DNA from: Vibrio aestivus | Lineage (GTDB): Bacteria; Pseudomonadota; Gammaproteobacteria; Enterobacterales; Vibrionaceae | DNA length: 37,414 bases | Assembly: GCA_003263845.1 (NCBI GenBank) | Contig: JYJN01000103.1 | Location: 1 to 37,414, forward strand | Direction: 5' to 3' | Shown: piece by piece, positions 9,146 through 18,277 of the stretch | Numbering within the stretch: the stretch's first letter is position 1 | Layout of the letters: each line of letters begins with the position of its first letter | The notes under the pieces: generated by a model | Database searches by the model: none | What the model saw: the letters and a program-made list of their open reading frames with translations, nothing else | What the model was told of the DNA's origin: nothing | Translations under genes and position numbers: made by a program

Positions 9146-10789
9146 TAGGTGTTCTCCAACATGTCACTGTTTGATGCGCCTGGCGGTACAAGTGGCCAAA
9201 CGTTCTCTTCTTCATCGATAGCCACTTCTAGAACATAAGCGGTTTTGCTCTCTAGCATCTCTTTTAGAGCAGGCTCGACTTCTTCCTTCTTAGTAATGGT
9301 TTTACCCGGAATATCGAACGCTTTCGCTAGCATGATGAAATCTGGGTTGTCGTCCAAAATCGTTTCACTGTGGCGACCATCAAAGAACAGCGATTGCCAT
9401 TGGCGAACCATGCCCAAACGTTGGTTGTTGAGTAGAACCACTTTCACTGGGATTTGGCGGCGTTTAAGTGTGCCTAGCTCTTGAATGTTCATCATGAACG
9501 AGCCGTCACCCGTGATTAGGATGGATTGGTCATCCGGGCGAGCCACCGAAGCCCCATCGCAGCTGGTAAGCCAAAGCCCATGGTGCCAAGGCCCGCAGAT
9601 GTAATGAAGTTTTGTGGATTACGCGGTTGAATGTGCTGAGCTGCCACATCTGGTGCTGACCAACGTCCGTTGAGATCATTGAGCTATCAGGCATCATTTC
9701 CGACAACTGCTTCAATAGTAGCGGTGCAAAGATAAGCTCACCTGGGTGGTCATAACGCCACTTGAAGGCTTTACGCAAGCTCTCTGAGTGATGTGCCCAC
9801 GGGCTGATGTCGTGTTCGCACTTAAGCTGAGGAAGAATTTCGCGGATATCACCACGCAGTGCGGAGTGTGCGTGACGCAGTTTGTTGAACTCGGCCGCAT
9901 CGATGTCGATATGGATAACTTTTGCGTTTGGCGCAAACGTATCAAGCTTGCCGGTTACTCGGTCATCGAAACGTGCGCCGACTACGATAAGTAGATCGGA
10001 CTCTTGAACCACTAGGTTGGCCGCTTTTGTGCCGTGCATTCCTAACATGCCAAGGTAGTGAGGGTCATGACGCTCAATTGTACCTAAACCTTTAAGGGTA
10101 CTTACTGATGGCATCGGGTTATCAGCCAAGAATTGACGAACCGAGTCGGTTGCTTTAGCTAGCTGAACACCACCGCCAACATAAAGGACAGGGCGCTTTG
10201 ATTCACGCAATAGCGCATTGGCTAGGCGGAATGCTTCTGGTGTTGGAACTGGAAATGGGACGTGCTCGAAATCAGGTAGGATTTCCGTTGGCGCTTCGGC
10301 AAGCTGAACATCTTTAGCGATGTCGACAAGCACAGGGCCAGGACGGCCAGCTTTGGCAACTTCGAATGCTTCAGCCAATGTTGGCGCCAGATCATCGATG
10401 TCAGTCACCAAGTAGCTGTGCTTAGTACACGACAGAGACATACCGATTACATCCATCTCTTGGAAGGCGTCTGTACCGATATGAGAGCTTGCTACCTGAC
10501 CTGTGATGGCAACAAGAGGGATGGAGTCCATAAATGCATCAGCAAGGCCTGTGACAAGGTTGGTTGCACCCGGGCCAGAAGTGGCCATACAGACGGCAAC
10601 ATCTTGAGTTGCACGTGCCATACCAATTGCGGCCATCGCCGCGCCTTGTTCGTGCCGACACAGTATGTGCTCAACACCACCATCATATAGCGCATCATAG
10701 ATGGGCATGATTGCGCCACCTGGGTAACCAAATATGGTCTCAATTCCTTGCTGCTTCAATGCGGCTACGACTAGCTCTGCACCTGTCAT
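9145..10789 (-). CDS. ilvG: acetolactate synthase II large subunit, two apparent frameshifts
   Basis: Thiamine-diphosphate enzyme condensing pyruvate with pyruvate or 2-oxobutanoate, first common step of branched-chain amino acid synthesis. N-terminal [23 protein letters not shown] with the catalytic glutamate in [11 protein letters not shown]; the ThDP-binding [15 protein letters not shown] lies in the last third. Two single-base losses are inferred: a T near 9619-9620 and a C from the run at 9552-9555 (plus strand). Adding both restores [10 protein letters not shown] and [14 protein letters not shown] and gives 548 residues, the same as E. coli IlvG. GGAGG lies seven bases before the ATG at 10789. 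Regulated by the upstream leader peptide and attenuator. Confidence 0.95.
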
Positions 10790-10944
10790 CGTATGCCTCC
10801 TTGACTACGAGTACCCTCGTAGGTTTTTCCTTTAACATTGCACATCGTGTGCACTCCCATTTCTTCCTGTCATAACTAAAGCAGTGGCTTTGAACGGTTC
10901 GCTCTGCTTTAGGATGAGCTTCAATTTTCAAGTCTAATAATTGT

Positions 10945-10979
10945 AAAAAAACCCCCGGACTTTTCAGTGCGGGGGTTTT
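10945..10979 (-). terminator. ilv attenuator terminator
   Basis: On the minus strand CCCCCGCACT and AGTCCGGGGG form a GC-rich hairpin with a GAAA-type loop, followed by seven T. It begins 14 bases after the ilvL stop codon and about 155 bases before ilvG, the standard position of an amino-acid operon attenuator. Confidence 0.92.
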
Positions 10980-10992
10980 GTAAATCTTGTGG

Positions 10993-11082
10993 TTATTTTC
11001 CGCCCACTCTCCCCCGCGCGGTGTCAATAATGACCACGATAATCAGGGCTAGCAGTAGATTTAGGTGAGCGTTGAAGTTCAT
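10993..11082 (-). CDS. ilvL: ilvGMEDA operon leader peptide
   Basis: A 29-residue ORF whose middle is almost only Leu, Ile and Val (LNLLLALIIVVII, residues 7-19), then an Asp-Thr-Ala-Arg tail ending GGK. Codons for all three branched-chain residues are dense, so low charged tRNA would stall the ribosome here and prevent formation of the attenuator at 10945-10979. The start ATG is at 11082 (minus strand). Too short for automatic gene calls but functionally clear from context: it sits directly in front of the terminator and ilvG. Confidence 0.93.
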   Translation of the reverse strand: MNFNAHLNLLLALIIVVIIDTARGRVGGK

Positions 11083-11141
11083 CGTTTTTTTCGTTATCTG
11101 TTTACGTAATATCTTACGAAATTGTTTGCGTCTCTAGTGGT

Positions 11142-11170
11142 AACATACCTTTCCGTTAAATGACAAGCAA
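11142..11170 (-). promoter_or_regulatory. candidate sigma-70 promoter for the ilv operon
   Basis: On the minus strand TTGCTT (11165-11170) and TATGTT (11142-11147) are separated by 17 bases. Transcription would start near 11135, giving a leader of about 50 nt before ilvL. Match to consensus is moderate. Confidence 0.45.
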
Positions 11171-11302
11171 AAACTCATTCTTTTTTCACATTCCCTCAGC
11201 ATTTGAATAGGCAATATAACAATCTTCGTTAGCGTAATTGGGTGATAAAAATGAAGATATCCGATTTTTATACGCTAGCTTAATCAATCAGTAGGGTAAA
11301 AG

Positions 11303-12833
11303 ATGGGATTAGCAATCGTTCATAGCCGAGCGTGTGTTGGTGTTGAAGCGCCAGCCGTCACAGTGGAAGTACACATTAGTAATGGAATGCCTGGGTTTAC
11401 TTTAGTCGGTCTTCCAGAGACAACGGTGAAAGAGTCTCGCGATCGTGTGCGCAGTGCGATTATCAATTCTAAGTTCGAGTTTCCTGCGAAACGGATTACG
11501 GTCAACCTTGCCCCTGCTGATCTACCCAAAGAGGGGGGCGATTTGATTTACCGATCGCTTTGGGCATTTTGGCCGCCTCCGATCAAATTCCAACAGATAA
11601 GCTTCCGTTACGGGAATATGTGGGAGAGTTAGCGCTTTCGGGGGAATTAAGGCCTGTGAAAGGTGTGCTGCCAGCTGCATTAGCCGCGAAGAAAGCTGGA
11701 CACAGCCTTATTGTGCCCCAATACAACGGCAGCCAAGCCGCATTGGTGGATCAAGACACTCACCGTTCGGCACAAACACTGTTAGAAGTATGCGCTGAGC
11801 TTTGCGGTCAGCAAAACCTGAGTTTGTTTCAGTCACCTCCCTCCGTTGATAGTTCTAGCCTGAAGCGTGATTTGCAAGACATCATCGGTCAGCAGCAAGG
11901 AAAGCGTGCGTTAGAGATTTCAGCGGCTGGTGGTCATAACCTGCTGTTTTTGGGCCCACCCGGAACGGGGAAAACCATGCTGGCTTCTCGCTATGTGATT
12001 TATTGCCGGAAATGACCGATGACGAGGCAATGGAAAGTGCGTCTGTGGCGTCATTAACTCAGCAGGAGATTAATCAACACAACTGGAAGCAGCGCCCGTT
12101 TCGCGCGCCGCATCATTCTAGTTCCATGGCCGCTTTGGTGGGAGGCGGCAGTATTCCAAGGCCAGGGGAGATTTCGTTAGCTCACAATGGTTTGTTGTTC
12201 CTTGACGAGATGCCGGAATTTGAGCGCAAGGTGCTCGACTCGTTACGTGAGCCGCTAGAATCAGGGGAAATTATTATCTCGCGCGCGCAGGGGAAAACGC
12301 GCTTTCCGGCTCAGTTTCAACTTGTTGGTGCACTTAATCCTAGCCCGACTGGTTTTTATGAAGGTGAGCAGGCAAGAGCAAACCCTCAAACAATTTTGCG
12401 TTACCTAGGGCGACTTTCTGGGCCTTTGTTGGATAGGTTCGATATGTCGCTTGAAATTCCTTTGTTGCCCAAAGGGACTTTGGCAGAAGGGGGCGATAGA
12501 GGAGAGCCCACACAAGTGGTGAAGGATAGGGTGATGGTTGCTAGGCAGACGATGTTAGATCGCGGAGGGTTGATCAATGCACGTTTGGGAAGTCGAGAGG
12601 TGGAAACCTACTGTCCACTAAAAAAGGCTGACGCTCAGTTTCTAGAAAATGCGCTTCATCAGCTTGGGCTGTCTATCCGCGCTTATCATCGCATTATTAA
12701 GGTGGCACGGACCATTGCAGATTTGGCTGGAAGTCCAGATATAGAAAAGCCTCATCTTGCAGAGGCTTTAGGATATCGAGCTATGGACCGTTTAATGAAA
12801 CAGCTCACCGCTCAATCAGTCAGTAGTTTTTAG
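11303..12833 (+). CDS. comM: ComM/YifB AAA+ helicase, two apparent frameshifts
   Basis: Mg-chelatase-like AAA+ protein. In Vibrio, ComM is a hexameric branch-migration helicase that helps integrate DNA during natural transformation. N-terminal ChlI-like region (MGLAIVHSRACVGVEAPAVT, GMPGFTLVGLPE), Walker A GPPGTGKT, Walker B LLFLDEMPEF, arginine-rich LDRFDMSLE and a C-terminal Mg-chelatase domain. Frame breaks at the G-run 11533-11538 (six G, seven needed) and near 11991 (CGCTATG should be CGCCTATG). Repaired length is about 510 residues, as expected. Because competence loss through comM disruption is common in other bacteria, the lesions deserve checking, but sequencing error is more likely here. 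Confidence 0.93.
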
Positions 12834-12855
12834 AACCGCGTCTAGGTCAAAGCGA

Positions 12856-13818
12856 TTAGAAACGGTAGCTTAAGCCAATCGACGTAATCATGCTCTTAGT
12901 GTCGTAGAAATCGATATTGGCATCGCTACTGTCGTAACCGGCAAAGGCGATGAATGACGTGTTCTGCCAGCCAAGGAATTGTTGGTACTCATAGGCAAGG
13001 AAGAAGCTGAACATATCTTCACTACGAGTTTCACCGCCAAACAGTGCGTTTGCACCATCGTAGTCGGCTGAGCCATAGCTACCAGTCAGAGCAAACTGGT
13101 GCGGACCAAAGGATTGGAAAAAAGCTCAGTTCACCCGTGATAGTTTTTTTAGCATTCGCTTCACCGTCTGCGTTGTGGCGCTGATAGGTCACCGAAGGCA
13201 TCAACATGGTAGTTCGGCTAACAGGCACACGTACTTTGCTTTGGCTTGATAGGTACTGCCATTGCGATCAAGATAGGTACCTTGCCAGGAATCATTCTCA
13301 ACTTCTTTATCGCCATACGCCAAATCAAACGACAGTAAGCTACCTGCGACGTTGTTGATTTCCATTCGGTAAGCGTTACCTTTCACGTCAGTCTCTGTAC
13401 GTGTATTGACCGTATCATAAGGGTTTTGCCACGCTTCTCCCTCAATAACGGTTGGAAGGTAAGAAAGGTTAATTTGCATGCGGGAAGGGAATAGGTACTT
13501 ATAACCTAATTGCAGCGCAACAGTACCGACGGCAATATCTTCGCGAGTGGTACCCATATAGATCTGTTGTTCACTGCGGCTACCAAATGTATATGCAACG
13601 CTACCAAGTGGCGCCGCAAGGAAGTTATCATCAGATTCGGGCTTTGCGTCTAAACTGGTTAAATTGGCCGAAGAGTTGGTATCAAGATTTGATTCACTAG
13701 AGGAGTATCCAGTGATCACTGAAATTTCGCCACTAAAGCCATTGGCTTCGCCTAATGTTGCCATTGCTGGCGCTGAAATGGCGATGCTTGCTGCCAATGT
13801 TGTGAGCTTTAGATTCAT
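12856..13818 (-). CDS. DUF2860 outer membrane protein, two apparent frameshifts
   Basis: Secreted beta-barrel-like protein. Signal peptide MNLKLTTLAASIAISAPAMA (cleavage after about residue 20), then repeated amphipathic strands such as GEISVITGYSSS, LGSVAYTFGSRSEQQIYMG and VALQLGYKYLFPS, ending with the outer-membrane-type C-terminal aromatic (SIGLSYRF). I assign DUF2860 from memory of Vibrio members. Frame breaks: near 13231 one base lost (KY then RVPVSRTTM), and an A-run at 13118-13123 with one base too many. They compensate, giving about 320 residues. GGAG upstream supports the ATG at 13818. Function unknown; convergent with comM, 22 bp between stops. Confidence 0.8.
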
Positions 13819-13984
13819 AAAGTTCTCCGTCACTTTACTGATTCAATATATGAGAATGCGATGCGTCAACTAATCTGACCATATCGTAAAATATTCCAAT
13901 GTGTCCAAGGGCTTGTATAATTACGCGCTGTTTAATTGTACTTCGATCTAAGTTTCGAATTCGTTTCAGAGAGTAATCATCGTT

Positions 13985-14863
13985 ATGTTGGCACATTTAC
14001 TTTTGGTCTTGAATGTTTCATTCGTCATTCTCAACTCTGCATTCTGCTCGATTATTATTTGTGCGATTGCAGTACTAAAAGTCTTGCTTCCAACCGCGAA
14101 GTTAAAAGCTCGTGCAACACAACTCGCCAACAAAGTGATGTGGCTTTGGGCAACGTTGAATGCCGGAGTCCTCTCGTTATCTAACCGAGTTGAGTGGGAT
14201 ATCGAGGGCGGTGAACAGCTCAAAAAAGACGGTTGGTACTTAATGATCAGCAATCATTTAAGCTGGACCGACATTGTTGTCTTGTGTTGCGTGTTTAAAG
14301 ACCGCATTCCGATGCCAAAGTTCTTTCTCAAACAAGCTTTAATGTATGTTCCCTTCATTGGTATGGCGTGTTGGGCACTTGATATGCCATTTATGCGCCG
14401 TTACTCTCGAGAGTATCTTTTGCGTAACCCGCACAAGCGCGGTCAAGACTTAGAAACTACGCGCCGCTCGTGCAAAAAGTTCAAACATACGCCAACAACG
14501 GTTGTTAATTATGTAGAAGGCACACGTTTTACCCCTGAAAAGCAAAAGAAAAGCCGTGCTGGCTATGACTACCTTCTGCAACCGAAAACAGGTGGTATCG
14601 CGTATACATTGGCGGCCATGGGGGAGCAATTTGAGAATATTATCGATGTAACGCTCGCTTACCCAGAGAATACACACAAACCTTTTAAAGACATGTTGAT
14701 GGGCCGCATGACCAAGATCGTGGTGCGCATTCGCATACTGCCAGTGGATGAAAAAGTGTCGGGCGACTACTTCAACGACAAACCTTACAAGCGTCAATTT
14801 CAGCAATGGCTTGGCGATGTTTGGCAAGATAAAGATGACGTACTGAAACAAATTCATAAGTAG
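13985..14863 (+). CDS. yihG: probable acyltransferase YihG (PlsC-like)
   Basis: 292-residue membrane-bound 1-acyl-glycerol-3-phosphate acyltransferase-like protein. Two hydrophobic segments at the N-terminus (about residues 2-35) anchor it. The catalytic HX4D motif is NHLSWTD (about residue 90), and the second conserved block VEGTRFTPEK (about residue 180) is present. E. coli YihG is the close relative, shown to affect phospholipid acyl chain composition. Start ATG at 13985 has only a weak AGAG upstream. Convergent with dsbA, with a terminator between. Confidence 0.88.
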   Translation: MLAHLLLVLNVSFVILNSAFCSIIICAIAVLKVLLPTAKLKARATQLANKVMWLWATLNAGVLSLSNRVEWDIEGGEQLKKDGWYLMISNHLSWTDIVVLCCVFKDRIPMPKFFLKQALMYVPFIGMACWALDMPFMRRYSREYLLRNPHKRGQDLETTRRSCKKFKHTPTTVVNYVEGTRFTPEKQKKSRAGYDYLLQPKTGGIAYTLAAMGEQFENIIDVTLAYPENTHKPFKDMLMGRMTKIVVRIRILPVDEKVSGDYFNDKPYKRQFQQWLGDVWQDKDDVLKQIHK

Positions 14864-14870
14864 TAAAAGT

Positions 14871-14900
14871 AAAAAAGGGAGCCAATGGCTCCCTTTCTCT
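14871..14900. terminator. bidirectional terminator between yihG and dsbA
   Basis: AAAGGGAGCC (14874-14883) pairs with GGCTCCCTTT (14887-14896), with A-rich and T-rich flanks, between two convergent genes. Confidence 0.88.
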
Positions 14901-14912
14901 TATCTTGTGGTG

Positions 14913-15512
14913 TTACTTTTCAAGCAGGTAGTTAACTAGCGCGAAGTACTCATCCAATGTCTTGATGTCTTGAGCTTGAACTAGGTAGCGGTTGTTAACA
15001 ACTACCGCAGGAACGCCAGTTAGGCCGCTGTCTTTAAACTGCTTGTCGAAGCGACGTACCATTGAATCTACCGCGAAACCGTTGAAAGCCGAGTCGTACT
15101 TGCTTGCAGAGATACCTTCATCTAGGAAGATTTGACGAAGCTCGTCGTCTGAACGCGGAGCGCTACGCATGTTGTGAATGCGGTTAAACATGACAGGTAC
15201 CATTTGATCTTCGACTTTTAGTGCAATCATGGTTGCGTAAGCTTTGCTCATTGATTTACCCATCGAGCCACCCATGAAAGATACGTGGTTCTTTTGCAGT
15301 TTTACACCTTCAGGTAAGTTCTCTTTTAGCTGCTGGATAATCGGCTCGAAAGAATGACAATGTGGGCAGTAGAACGAAAAGAACTCGGTCACAACAGGTC
15401 TCTTAGAAGCCTCTGTCTCAAGAACCTTGTAGTGTTGTCCTTCTATGTATTGAGCTGCGTGAGCAGATAGGCTCAGCATAACTGTAGTGATGAGTGCGAA
15501 CAGCTTTTTCAT
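14913..15512 (-). CDS. dsbA: thiol:disulfide interchange protein DsbA
   Basis: Periplasmic thioredoxin-fold oxidase that forms disulfide bonds in exported proteins and is reoxidised by DsbB. Signal peptide of about 19 residues ([19 protein letters not shown]), active site CPHC at residues 49-52, and the cis-proline loop [10 protein letters not shown]. 199 residues. The ATG at 15512 follows GGAG by seven bases; the longer frame to 15545 has no support. It is directly downstream of srkA (33 bp), the same pairing as rdoA/yihE-dsbA in enterobacteria, so they are probably cotranscribed. Confidence 0.96.
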   Translation of the reverse strand: MKKLFALITTVMLSLSAHAAQYIEGQHYKVLETEASKRPVVTEFFSFYCPHCHSFEPIIQQLKENLPEGVKLQKNHVSFMGGSMGKSMSKAYATMIALKVEDQMVPVMFNRIHNMRSAPRSDDELRQIFLDEGISASKYDSAFNGFAVDSMVRRFDKQFKDSGLTGVPAVVVNNRYLVQAQDIKTLDEYFALVNYLLEK

Positions 15513-15545
15513 TATTATCTCCATTAAATCGTTGGCAGTTGCCAA

Positions 15546-16531
15546 TTACCACTGAGGCATGAGTGTAAGAGGTGCCTCATTCAGAGCGGCAATTTGTTCT
15601 TTAAAGCCTAATACCTGACTTTCCCAGTATTTTGGATCATCAAACCATGGAAAAGCGATAGGAAAAGCAGGATCCTGCCATCTTTTTGCTAACCATGCCA
15701 TATAGTGCACCATTCGTAGACCGCGTAAAGGCTCAATAAGTTTCAGCTCAGCGTTATCAAAGTCACAAAATTCGTTGTATGCCTCAAGAACGATGTCGAG
15801 TTGCATCAGCTTTTCTTGGCGCTCACCGTTAAGGAGCATCCATAAGTCTTGTACAGCAGGGCCATTACGAGCGTCGTCCAAATCAACAAACATCGGGCCA
15901 TCTCGCCATAAAATGTTGCCTGGGTGGCAGTCGCCATGCAGACGGATCGTTTGAGCATTCGGTTGCCAATGTTGCTCAAGCTGCGAAATAAGCAGATCTA
16001 AGTCGTTGAAGAAGGCATTCTCAAGATGCATCGGAATGAACGTCGAGTTTTGTAGCAGTTTTCTTGGTTGATATAGGTACTCATCAAGAGAAATGGTTGG
16101 TCGATGTTGAAATAACTGCTTTTGGCCGACTTTGTGGATACGGCCCATGAAACGGCCAACCCCTTCAAGTTGGTCTAGATTATCCACTTCAAACTGCCTA
16201 CCACCGACACTGGCAAATAGAGTAAACAAGTAGCTTGATAGCTATGCAGGGTTTGACCATTGAGCTTAATCGGAGGCGCAACGGGTATGTCGGCTTCCAT
16301 CATTTCTAACGTGAAATCATGTTCTTCCTGAAGCTGCTCTTTGCTCCAACGCTCTGGACGATAAAATTTCACCACATAGCGTTGACGTTCTTCATCGGTA
16401 AATTGATACACGCGGTTTTCATAACTGTTGAGCGGGAGAAATCCGGATTCCGCACGAATGCCGATGCTTTCTAGGGCATACCACATGAAGTCAGGGGTAA
16501 GGGCATCAAAATTAAAGGCTTGATTGGTCAT
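15546..16531 (-). CDS. srkA: stress response kinase A (RdoA/YihE), apparent frameshift
   Basis: Ser/Thr protein kinase of the choline-kinase-like fold that protects against envelope and oxidative stress. N-terminal LNSYENRVYQF nucleotide loop, VVKFYRPERW with the ATP lysine, catalytic LHGDCHPGNILWRDGP and metal-binding VDLDDARNGP. The frame breaks near 16234: CAAGCTAC should be CAAGGCTAC on the coding strand. Repair gives 328 residues, the same as E. coli. The start ATG lies only five bases past a terminator-like hairpin with no good Shine-Dalgarno sequence, an odd arrangement discussed in findings. Confidence 0.92.
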
Positions 16532-16536
16532 AAATA

Positions 16537-16562
16537 AAAAAGGCTCATTACTGAGCCTTTTT
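16537..16562 (-). terminator. terminator hairpin directly before srkA
   Basis: AAAAAGGCTCA (16537-16547) pairs with TGAGCCTTTTT (16552-16562), loop TTAC. This is the repeat-copy equivalent of the ccoG terminator at 18580-18605. On the minus strand it would end the toxin/immunity transcript or attenuate srkA. Confidence 0.85.
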
Positions 16563-16600
16563 CCATCGTCACGGTTTGTACAAATTTAGGTTCGTACTAA

Positions 16601-16715
16601 CTAGAGCTTTTTGATAAAGCGACTTTCGACCGAAATGGTGAAGTCTTGGCTGTCAGACAGTATAAACTGAATTGTTGAAACAGGTGAATCAAGAGTCTCA
16701 GGGTCGACACCTAAA
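16601..16715 (-). pseudogene. ccoG: ccoG 3'-end remnant (38 codons)
   Basis: The last 38 codons of ccoG, including RFIKKL and the stop, are present as a fragment downstream of the immunity-like gene. Upstream of 16715 the nucleotide match to ccoG stops, but the frame stays open to an in-frame TAA near 16768 and encodes LIATGLVVPTTL before GVDPETL, where intact ccoG has VLNLPMSL. No start codon is visible. It is a by-product of the insertion, not a working gene. Confidence 0.85.
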
Positions 16716-16729
16716 GTCGTTGGCACGAC
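16716..16729. repeat. small inverted repeat at the repeat edge
   Basis: GTCGT-TGGC-ACGAC: a five-base stem with four-base loop that begins exactly where the 179-bp homology ends. It may mark the recombination edge, or be chance. Confidence 0.35.
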
Positions 16730-16827
16730 CAATCCGGTAGCAATGAGGCTATGGAAAATATTCCGTAATTATATCTCTTGAATTGTTGGACTGCTGCCTT
16801 ATCTCAACTGAATGGGGCGGTTATCGT

Positions 16828-17262
16828 TTATTGATTTTTTAGTGTGTACACATCGTAGTCAAGCTTAAAAAGACCACGTCTTTCTCGTACCTTTTCGAAA
16901 GAGTAGCCATTGTCGATGAGCACACTCTTTTTATACTCTTTATAGATATATCCGCACGGGATTGATACTGCTAATAAGCCGATTATCACTATAGTGGTTA
17001 AGTTACTAGATAATGTGGCCCATAGTTCAATCGGTTCACTTCTTCTTCTAAAGTTATAAAATAGAAAGGCTATTGAGTAAGCTAGAAACAGAATACTTGA
17101 GTACGTGGTTATCCCACTTCCAAGAGACACTTCTATTATCTCGAGTTTATGACTGATATCGTCTAGAAACCCAATGTATATGTAATGGTATGAAAACCAA
17201 CACATAAATAAGCTAAACAGTAGGAAAAAGCACATTCCTAGATATCTATACTTCTGTGGCAC
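16828..17262 (-). CDS. putative immunity protein, three-helix membrane protein
   Basis: 144 residues, not recognised by sequence. Three hydrophobic helices are predicted by eye: about residues 8-31 (CFFLLFSLFMCWF), 51-71 (ITTYSSILFLAYSIAFLF) and 85-106 (NLTTIVIIGLLAVSIPCG), followed by a charged cytoplasmic-type tail (KVRERRG). Its start overlaps the end of the upstream gene by 17 bp, so the two are translationally coupled. Small multi-helix proteins coupled to a membrane-active toxin are the usual form of immunity to pore-forming colicins and membrane-disrupting type VI effectors. The immunity role is inferred from context. AT-richer than flanking genes. Confidence 0.6.
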   Translation of the reverse strand: MPQKYRYLGMCFFLLFSLFMCWFSYHYIYIGFLDDISHKLEIIEVSLGSGITTYSSILFLAYSIAFLFYNFRRRSEPIELWATLSSNLTTIVIIGLLAVSIPCGYIYKEYKKSVLIDNGYSFEKVRERRGLFKLDYDVYTLKNQ

Positions 17263-18277
17263 TTTCTAACTCCGTTGTTATTTTATTTTGAACTTCAAAC
17301 TCTTCCCATACTTCATCAACAACGAGACCTACAACAATTGCTAGTGCCGCAATTGCTAAAATGGGTAAGCTGGACGGAATAGCTATTAAGGTGATGACAC
17401 TCACCACTCCCAATTTTAACAGCTCACTTCCCATTTCTCCGTACCAATCCGTCATGTGGTATTCATCATTGTTTACCAGTTGCTCTGTAGCAATTGCAGC
17501 ACTGATAACGATAGATAGCGCACCTGCCTTTAATGCACCTTGAACTTTTGTTTTCCGAGAAAAGCCTAGTTGATGCATCTTGGGGTTATCCATAAGATAA
17601 GGATGATTTTTCTTTATATTAATGCCATTTACCGTTGCGTAATGCATTTTACTGTCATTCCATACGCTAGAAATAATGATTGCAGCTTTTCCATTTTTAG
17701 TCTTAGTTTCCTTCGCTACAATACCTAGCCCACCTAAAGCCTTTGCTAAGTATGTTGCATGAAGTATTGATTTACCTTTGTCTAGATATCCTCGAATCTC
17801 ATTTATTGTTGCGATAACTTCTGTACTGAATACTTCCCCGTCTTCGGTTCTGGCCGTCCAGTTGTTCACGACGTAGATCATAGTATCCCAGATGGTCATG
17901 ATATGAACTTTTGTGTGATTACGCTCAAGAGCTTCTTTTAAATTGCCAGATAGATCTCTCTCACCCTCTGGTGCCAAAGGGTTGTATGGAGGCCAAGCCA
18001 TACCTGATAATGTTTCGGAAAAAGCAGTTTGTTGGGGCGAAGGTGTTACAGGGATCGTTGGGACAGTACTAGGTAGTTTAGAAGCTCGGCTGATTCGGTT
18101 TGCTTCCAAAGTCAGAGTAGCCGGTGATTTTACCGGGTTGCGTTGCATCTTTTTTGCAACGCCTTGCTGTGCTTCATATTTAGATACTGCCTCATCATAG
18201 TTCATTGAGGTACTTTGACTTTTCCAATACGCGGACGTTGGTGGTGGGAAGGGATATTCGGGCTTATGCATGGTCAT
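17246..18277 (-). CDS. putative membrane-targeting toxin / secreted effector
   Basis: 343 residues, no family recognised with certainty. N-terminus (residues 1-110) is soluble, low in complexity and proline-rich (YPFPPPTSAYW, STVPTIPVTPS); the middle (110-235) is mixed alpha/beta in character; the C-terminus has hydrophobic segments at about 247-265 (GALKAGALSIVISAAIA), 285-300 and 302-320 (SLPILAIAALAIVVGLVV), then a charged tail. No Sec signal is present. This plan resembles colicin-like or Tme/VasX-like type VI effectors that disrupt inner membranes. It overlaps a small membrane protein gene and sits between ccoG-derived repeats. ATG at 18277 or 18271; weak GAG upstream. Function is inferred, not shown. 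Confidence 0.6.
   Translation of the reverse strand: MTMHKPEYPFPPPTSAYWKSQSTSMNYDEAVSKYEAQQGVAKKMQRNPVKSPATLTLEANRISRASKLPSTVPTIPVTPSPQQTAFSETLSGMAWPPYNPLAPEGERDLSGNLKEALERNHTKVHIMTIWDTMIYVVNNWTARTEDGEVFSTEVIATINEIRGYLDKGKSILHATYLAKALGGLGIVAKETKTKNGKAAIIISSVWNDSKMHYATVNGINIKKNHPYLMDNPKMHQLGFSRKTKVQGALKAGALSIVISAAIATEQLVNNDEYHMTDWYGEMGSELLKLGVVSVITLIAIPSSLPILAIAALAIVVGLVVDEVWEEFEVQNKITTELESATEV

Larger units (their letters stand above)
10790..11302. promoter_or_regulatory. ilv operon control region (gene-free stretch apart from ilvL)
   Basis: About 510 bp between ilvG (minus) and comM (plus). It holds, on the minus strand, a promoter candidate, the ilvL leader peptide, the attenuator hairpin and roughly 150 nt of mRNA leader before ilvG. 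Nothing gene-like was found on the plus strand apart from the probable comM promoter region near 11220-11300. Confidence 0.8.
16537..16715. repeat. direct repeat copy A (ccoG 3' end and terminator)
   Basis: 179 bp matching 18580-18758 with no gaps and three mismatches (one in the spacer near 16587, two in the former coding part). It contains the last 115 bp of ccoG and 64 bp downstream, ending six bases before the srkA start. It flanks the toxin/immunity pair together with copy B. Confidence 0.97.

Noticed and set aside
10740..11027. 95-residue ORF upstream of ilvG on the minus strand
   Set aside because: It overlaps the attenuator and the ilvL leader in another frame, and has no protein-like character or start signal.
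11533..11538. G-run in comM as a phase-variation switch
   Set aside because: Six or seven G is short, and similar one-base losses occur across many unrelated genes in the window, so sequencing error explains it better.
12856..13818. DUF2860 gene as a true pseudogene
   Set aside because: Its two indels compensate and the rest of the reading frame, signal peptide and C-terminal aromatic are intact.
14450..14857. 135-residue ORF antisense to yihG
   Set aside because: Shadow of the acyltransferase frame; no ribosome-binding site and poor sequence character.
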